NCBI GenBank assembly: GCA_022360815.1
Contig: JAKSCC010000313.1
Span: forward strand, 1-37,013
Direction: 5' to 3'
Source: Desulfobacterales bacterium
Lineage (GTDB): Bacteria; Desulfobacterota; Desulfobacteria; Desulfobacterales; Desulfolunaceae
Length of the DNA: 37,013 bases
Shown piece after piece: positions 34,601 through 37,013 of this stretch. The notes under the pieces are model-generated. The model saw nothing but the letters and a program-made list of their open reading frames with translations. It was not told where the DNA came from and did no database searches. Positions within the stretch are counted from its first letter, which is position 1. Every line of letters begins with the position of its first letter. The translations under genes were made by a program, and so were the position numbers.

Positions 34601-36275
34601 CCGTACCGACTGGCCGTACCGGGTGCGTCATATCTACAACGGCTCCGGCTATAGTCATTACAGTGCCTTTGTTTTAAGCAGTCTCTGGACGCCACCCTTT
34701 GGCACCTATTATCAGGTGGATGACCCGGCCCTTAGCGGCAAGCTTCAAACTCCGGTGGTATTTGAGTCGGCGACCCTTACCGAAGAGGGGGGCCAGATCA
34801 GCGGCAAGGCAAGGCGCCTCTTTGTGGATGCCCTTAAAATCAATGGTGGAAACCTCAACTTTGCCGTCAGCACCCAGGACTTGACGACGCTAACCGCAGA
34901 ATCTCTTGGCACGGTTACCGCAGATTCTCAGATTATCGGATACATCGAAGGGGCTCCCCCGGTTCCCAAGGAGAACCTGGGCCTCGATCCTTCGGGGTAC
35001 CATATCGTGACCCATGATTCTTCCGTTGTAAATTTGTCGACGGCATCAAGCGCCAAAGTATTGGCGAAGGTGGATCAGTCGGCAGGAGCCACCTTTCGTT
35101 CCACTCTCGGGGGGCAATATACGTCGGCGGGGGATCTGATTCAGACCAAAATTTTATTTAACAACGCCTTTATTGTGGGAGCGGATTTCGGCTCCAGCAA
35201 AGAGACGATGCTTGGTGAGACCATCAATCGAAGTGCCAACCTTATTGGGTATCTTCCCAAACCCAAGAAAACGAGTGACAAATGTGGGCCTGGGGAGTCT
35301 CCGTACAAAGACCCTTGTTTTACCTGCAATGAGGCCGGAGAGGTGGATGTTCAATTGTATCACCCTTACAACAAAGGGGTGCTGTTTACTCGTAGCTTGA
35401 TTGCCGAGGCCTACGCTTTAAAACACCCGGTAACCGGTAAGCTGGTCTCAATTCAACTCGATTTCAGCAATGCCATCACCACTCCCAAGGCTGTCTCCTT
35501 TAACATCAACCCAGCCTACCAAATTGCCGGTTCCCTTGACGGGGTTGTGGGAGGCTACTCCTACTATCCGACTTCCGGCGCACGCCGCGTCTCCATTGGA
35601 GGGCATGAGTACACAATCAACAGCAATTTCAGAAGTTACTACAACCCAAGGGAGGAGAAGTACTGGCGCGATAAGTACAAAAGGCAGTCTCTTGAACTTG
35701 CCAAACGCCTTGAAACAAAGCGAGGTTCTGCAAATGCCTCTGAGCTTATTGAAGATCAGCTCTTAACCTCCACGAGCACAGTGACAAGCAACGGATCGGA
35801 GACCTCCACCAATCGTGTGGCTGGAAGTTTGACAGACTACTTTGGACTCTCTTGTAATGTATCGGCGGATCTCGAATTTTCCCTTGAGATGAAGCGGGGT
35901 GCGGTGCTCAAGGCGGCTTTGGGAGGTTATTACAAGAACAAGGTCGTCAACTCGTCGGATTCAGGTTCGGATATCACATTTTCTCAGGATATTTCCATAC
36001 AAGCCGGTACCGGAACGGTTGATACCAATGGGGACCCTATCCCCTATACGGTTCAGGAGTACACCACGACCAGCTATTTTCTACCGGCTTCCCTTGAAAA
36101 CTACGACACCCTCTTTGAAAGGGTGATAGATCCTGTCCATCCGGGGGACTACAACACCGGCGCAACAGCCTCGGCCTTACGCCTTTTACTGAGCAACAAG
36201 GCAAGCCAGAATAGGGTTTGGCGTGTGGCGCATCGCGTCTCTGCGGTGAGCCGTGCCATGCCGAACCCCAATTAA
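31653..36275 (+). CDS. Large secreted protein with FG-GAP/VCBS calcium-binding repeats
   Basis: A 1540-residue exported protein. Residues 1-28 are a signal peptide (charged start, hydrophobic core, cleavage after AFA). Seven FG-GAP/VCBS-type repeats, each with a DxNxDGxxD calcium loop, lie near residues 60, 158, 219, 309, 392, 453 and 530; five read clearly as GDFNGDG or close variants. This half should form a beta-propeller or integrin-like shield outside the cell. Residues about 570-1200 are beta-rich without a domain I recognise. A small cluster CGPGESPYKDPCFTC lies near 1211. The last 300 residues have long amphipathic strands rich in Ser and Thr, ending without a sorting signal. The ATG at 31653 follows GGAGG by 12 bases. 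A secreted, unrelated protein follows after a terminator. Adhesin or cell-surface hydrolase-like roles are possible; none is shown. Confidence 0.85.
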   Translation: MKRERFQLILVCTLVLSSLLLLKEEAFATSVSRLPIKATILGGSASGGDWAGASKVYTPDLNGDGRPDIVRLNPVQGDDAIKIFLNNGHSLFVDDYKDVIQSSGYSHPGSGLNANRNTGKSHKDFFRADHAGMLLRNFLPVSKALWQYDGRQVDLHFLDADGDEGMDMIRQEVGMWGDYEGTTAGLQSCLIDNGSSVYFGASQELGDEFNGRKGTRLFIGDFNGDGYDDVLRAESGNWADDYITNVSLHHGGETAGIRNCMSLSDSSIAPRLKGIRSNATAPHFGMASGSEGVAEDLHNLFHLDKSDVFVGDFNGDGCDDILRFDQGDSLNNEYSDHPQADIWFGREAAIAESQPFYRKEVRHDVDGDRELGSSDGYLHTELSSGGQDGLILGDFNGDGATDILRVHENDITLMTSVAITPTETDVEHREVALFSKATQSDVLDFNFAGKMIRVGDFNNDGRDDLVVWNRKPYYLLSGIPSSQNDEEQLDVQFLGIAMEKYIDVATATRPDKDEAFTGHTSLDSDAAFLQVADFTGDGYDDLLVVLSGAANAMILATPPYDALATRTLAHDGTVTEMHGTTYRGYPIIVFNDNGTLKYSTKNAYGWQSAKPVPLYNKANDPRNSGDLPPNSPSARFLERSTFIAATGNPLSSTVDYYAKPFCEGGYGGESFDLVSDENHIYLFRVKGEKILLDRFDYEPSANSLHRLPEARYKLSQKRYSGSGGNDVIAMVDRSGNDFFEPAFEVPFVLQANAPRKVTAAIMPAETSGHRRFIIAADSEVTRTLKIASVRMGTDQPFDVSDLTDTTGSGANLISGLDIELLDENNAAAITRYQIKGIDSMVFAPTRSGKPTGLQFVMAMTMEHPTTKARTIRTFHRPLGARGRLKPDSGLNALHYYGYPGAAFGLDTGLSTPMSTANTDQSEPRLVFGSDGLIHLYWRTGKAKDSHYRQDILFEAIFDPEYPERPFGKESYYLTDETAIKEVTRTDWPYRVRHIYNGSGYSHYSAFVLSSLWTPPFGTYYQVDDPALSGKLQTPVVFESATLTEEGGQISGKARRLFVDALKINGGNLNFAVSTQDLTTLTAESLGTVTADSQIIGYIEGAPPVPKENLGLDPSGYHIVTHDSSVVNLSTASSAKVLAKVDQSAGATFRSTLGGQYTSAGDLIQTKILFNNAFIVGADFGSSKETMLGETINRSANLIGYLPKPKKTSDKCGPGESPYKDPCFTCNEAGEVDVQLYHPYNKGVLFTRSLIAEAYALKHPVTGKLVSIQLDFSNAITTPKAVSFNINPAYQIAGSLDGVVGGYSYYPTSGARRVSIGGHEYTINSNFRSYYNPREEKYWRDKYKRQSLELAKRLETKRGSANASELIEDQLLTSTSTVTSNGSETSTNRVAGSLTDYFGLSCNVSADLEFSLEMKRGAVLKAALGGYYKNKVVNSSDSGSDITFSQDISIQAGTGTVDTNGDPIPYTVQEYTTTSYFLPASLENYDTLFERVIDPVHPGDYNTGATASALRLLLSNKASQNRVWRVAHRVSAVSRAMPNPN

Positions 36276-36347
36276 ATTAGAGGTGTCGTAAGGTATGGCC
36301 CGGTGAAGGGCGACTACTCGACTTTGATTCCAACCATGTAAGGAGAC

Positions 36348-36374
36348 AAAAGGCCAGCCTGCCGCTGGCCTTTT
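36348..36374 (+). terminator. Terminator after the FG-GAP gene
   Basis: AAAAGGCCAGC (36348-36358) pairs exactly with GCTGGCCTTTT (36364-36374) around a five-base loop, and the arms end in A4 and T4. It can work in both directions. It lies 72 bases past the stop and 15 bases before the next start, so some read-through into that gene is possible. Confidence 0.85.
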
Positions 36375-36389
36375 GATTGATATGATTCC

Positions 36390-37013
36390 ATGACGCGATT
36401 GATACGAACGGTTTTGATTACAGCAGCCCTGTGTATGAGCGCCTCGCAGACCTTTTCTGCGGTTCTCTTTAAGGAGAGTCCCACTGATTCCTTGGCGCCT
36501 AGGGCACTGGCCACGACGGGAGTTGGTGCACACAAAGAGGGGGCCTCTCTTTGTGGGGCGGCAAATTACAAAAAGTTTATTGTCCAATCTGGCCCCAAAC
36601 AAAGCGATATCTATCTCTACGAAGAGGGTCAAAAGACGCTTGTGGCCTCATTTGAGAGAAATCCGGCAAAAAAAGAGATGCATCTTGCCTTTCAGCCATA
36701 CAAAAAGACGTCGTTGGATTTTTATAGAATCGAGCAAACCAACGACACGATTGATATCAAAAAAGAGGGCGCGACACGTGCGAGCTTTTCGGCGCGGGCA
36801 GCCGAGCTTTGCCATGCTCTTTGCCTGAACTTCGATGCAGACTTAAGGCCGGACACCTTCCTTCTTCTGAAGGGAGATAAAAATCTATTTCTTTACCTTA
36901 TTCCGCAGTCAGATTTTTCAGCCACCAAAAAGTGGCGCTGTTTTTCCATTCCATCCCCCCCTTCTGCCGAGGCGTTTTTTTTGGTTCCAAGTGTTTGGGT
37001 CCACAGCATGGAA
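36390..37013 (+). CDS. Secreted protein of unknown function, cut by the window end
   Basis: The frame from ATG 36390 stays open for 208 codons to the last base of the window, so the C-terminus is missing. Residues 1-24 look like a signal peptide (MTRLIRTVLITAALCMSAS, likely cleavage after FSA). The mature part has cysteines near residues 60, 155 and 159 and again near 190, and many Lys residues, as in a periplasmic or cell-surface protein. No known domain is recognised. Binding-site support for this ATG is poor, and the terminator hairpin sits immediately upstream. The shared export signal and adjacency suggest it may act with the FG-GAP protein. Confidence 0.7.
   Translation, partial: MTRLIRTVLITAALCMSASQTFSAVLFKESPTDSLAPRALATTGVGAHKEGASLCGAANYKKFIVQSGPKQSDIYLYEEGQKTLVASFERNPAKKEMHLAFQPYKKTSLDFYRIEQTNDTIDIKKEGATRASFSARAAELCHALCLNFDADLRPDTFLLLKGDKNLFLYLIPQSDFSATKKWRCFSIPSPPSAEAFFLVPSVWVHSME

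Noticed and set aside
36276-36347. Small gene between the FG-GAP stop and the terminator
   Set aside because: An AAGGAG-like stretch at 36339-36345 leads only into the terminator hairpin; no open frame follows it.

Overview
The window looks like chromosomal DNA of an anaerobic, probably marine Desulfobacterota (Deltaproteobacteria) bacterium. The evidence is indirect: non-pyrrolysine MttB and UroD-like methyltransferases, a fused FAD/Fe-S/CCG 2-hydroxyacid oxidase, an in-frame selenocysteine codon with a SECIS hairpin, and an Na/H-independent-looking CaiT-type betaine carrier. No taxonomic marker gene is present, so the genus is not determined.

Left end (1-126): the 3' tip of one tRNA and a complete tRNA-Glu. 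Region A (662-14551, minus strand) is the most unusual part: a catabolic regulon controlled by an IclR regulator. From promoter to end it reads LarA-like 2-hydroxyacid racemase, IlvD-type dihydroxyacid dehydratase, CaiT-like BCCT carrier, MttB-family methyltransferase, UroD-family methyltransferase, a spacer with a terminator and two more hairpins, a D-2-hydroxyacid dehydrogenase with its own Fe-S electron relay, and a second transcription unit encoding a GcvT-DapA fusion. The larA and gcvT-dapA promoters carry the same operator (a 17-bp identical core, TTGTCACAAATAAAGAG) just downstream of TTGACA-type promoters. The enzymes suggest uptake of a carnitine-like quaternary (or sulfonium) compound bearing a 2-hydroxy or 2,3-dihydroxy acid. 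It would be demethylated, and the acid part racemised, dehydrated or oxidised and cleaved by an aldolase. The substrate is not known.

Region B (14655-19195, minus): M18 aminopeptidase, a membrane PAS sensor histidine kinase without a response regulator, and a gamma-carbonic-anhydrase-like protein. Region C (19300-24424): SfsA, a 2,4-dienoyl-CoA-reductase/old-yellow-enzyme type oxidoreductase, a small XRE regulator with a palindrome-rich upstream region, and an MFS transporter. Region D (24707-30867): Hsp20, Lon, the KtrB/KtrA potassium uptake pair, a short rhodanese that is a selenoprotein (UGA at 30282-30284, SECIS at 30288-30326; ordinary gene calling would stop it at 65 residues), and a convergent DUF985 cupin.

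Region E (30868-37013): a 785-bp AT-rich non-coding stretch, a 1540-residue secreted FG-GAP/VCBS-repeat protein, a strong terminator, and a second secreted protein that runs off the right edge.
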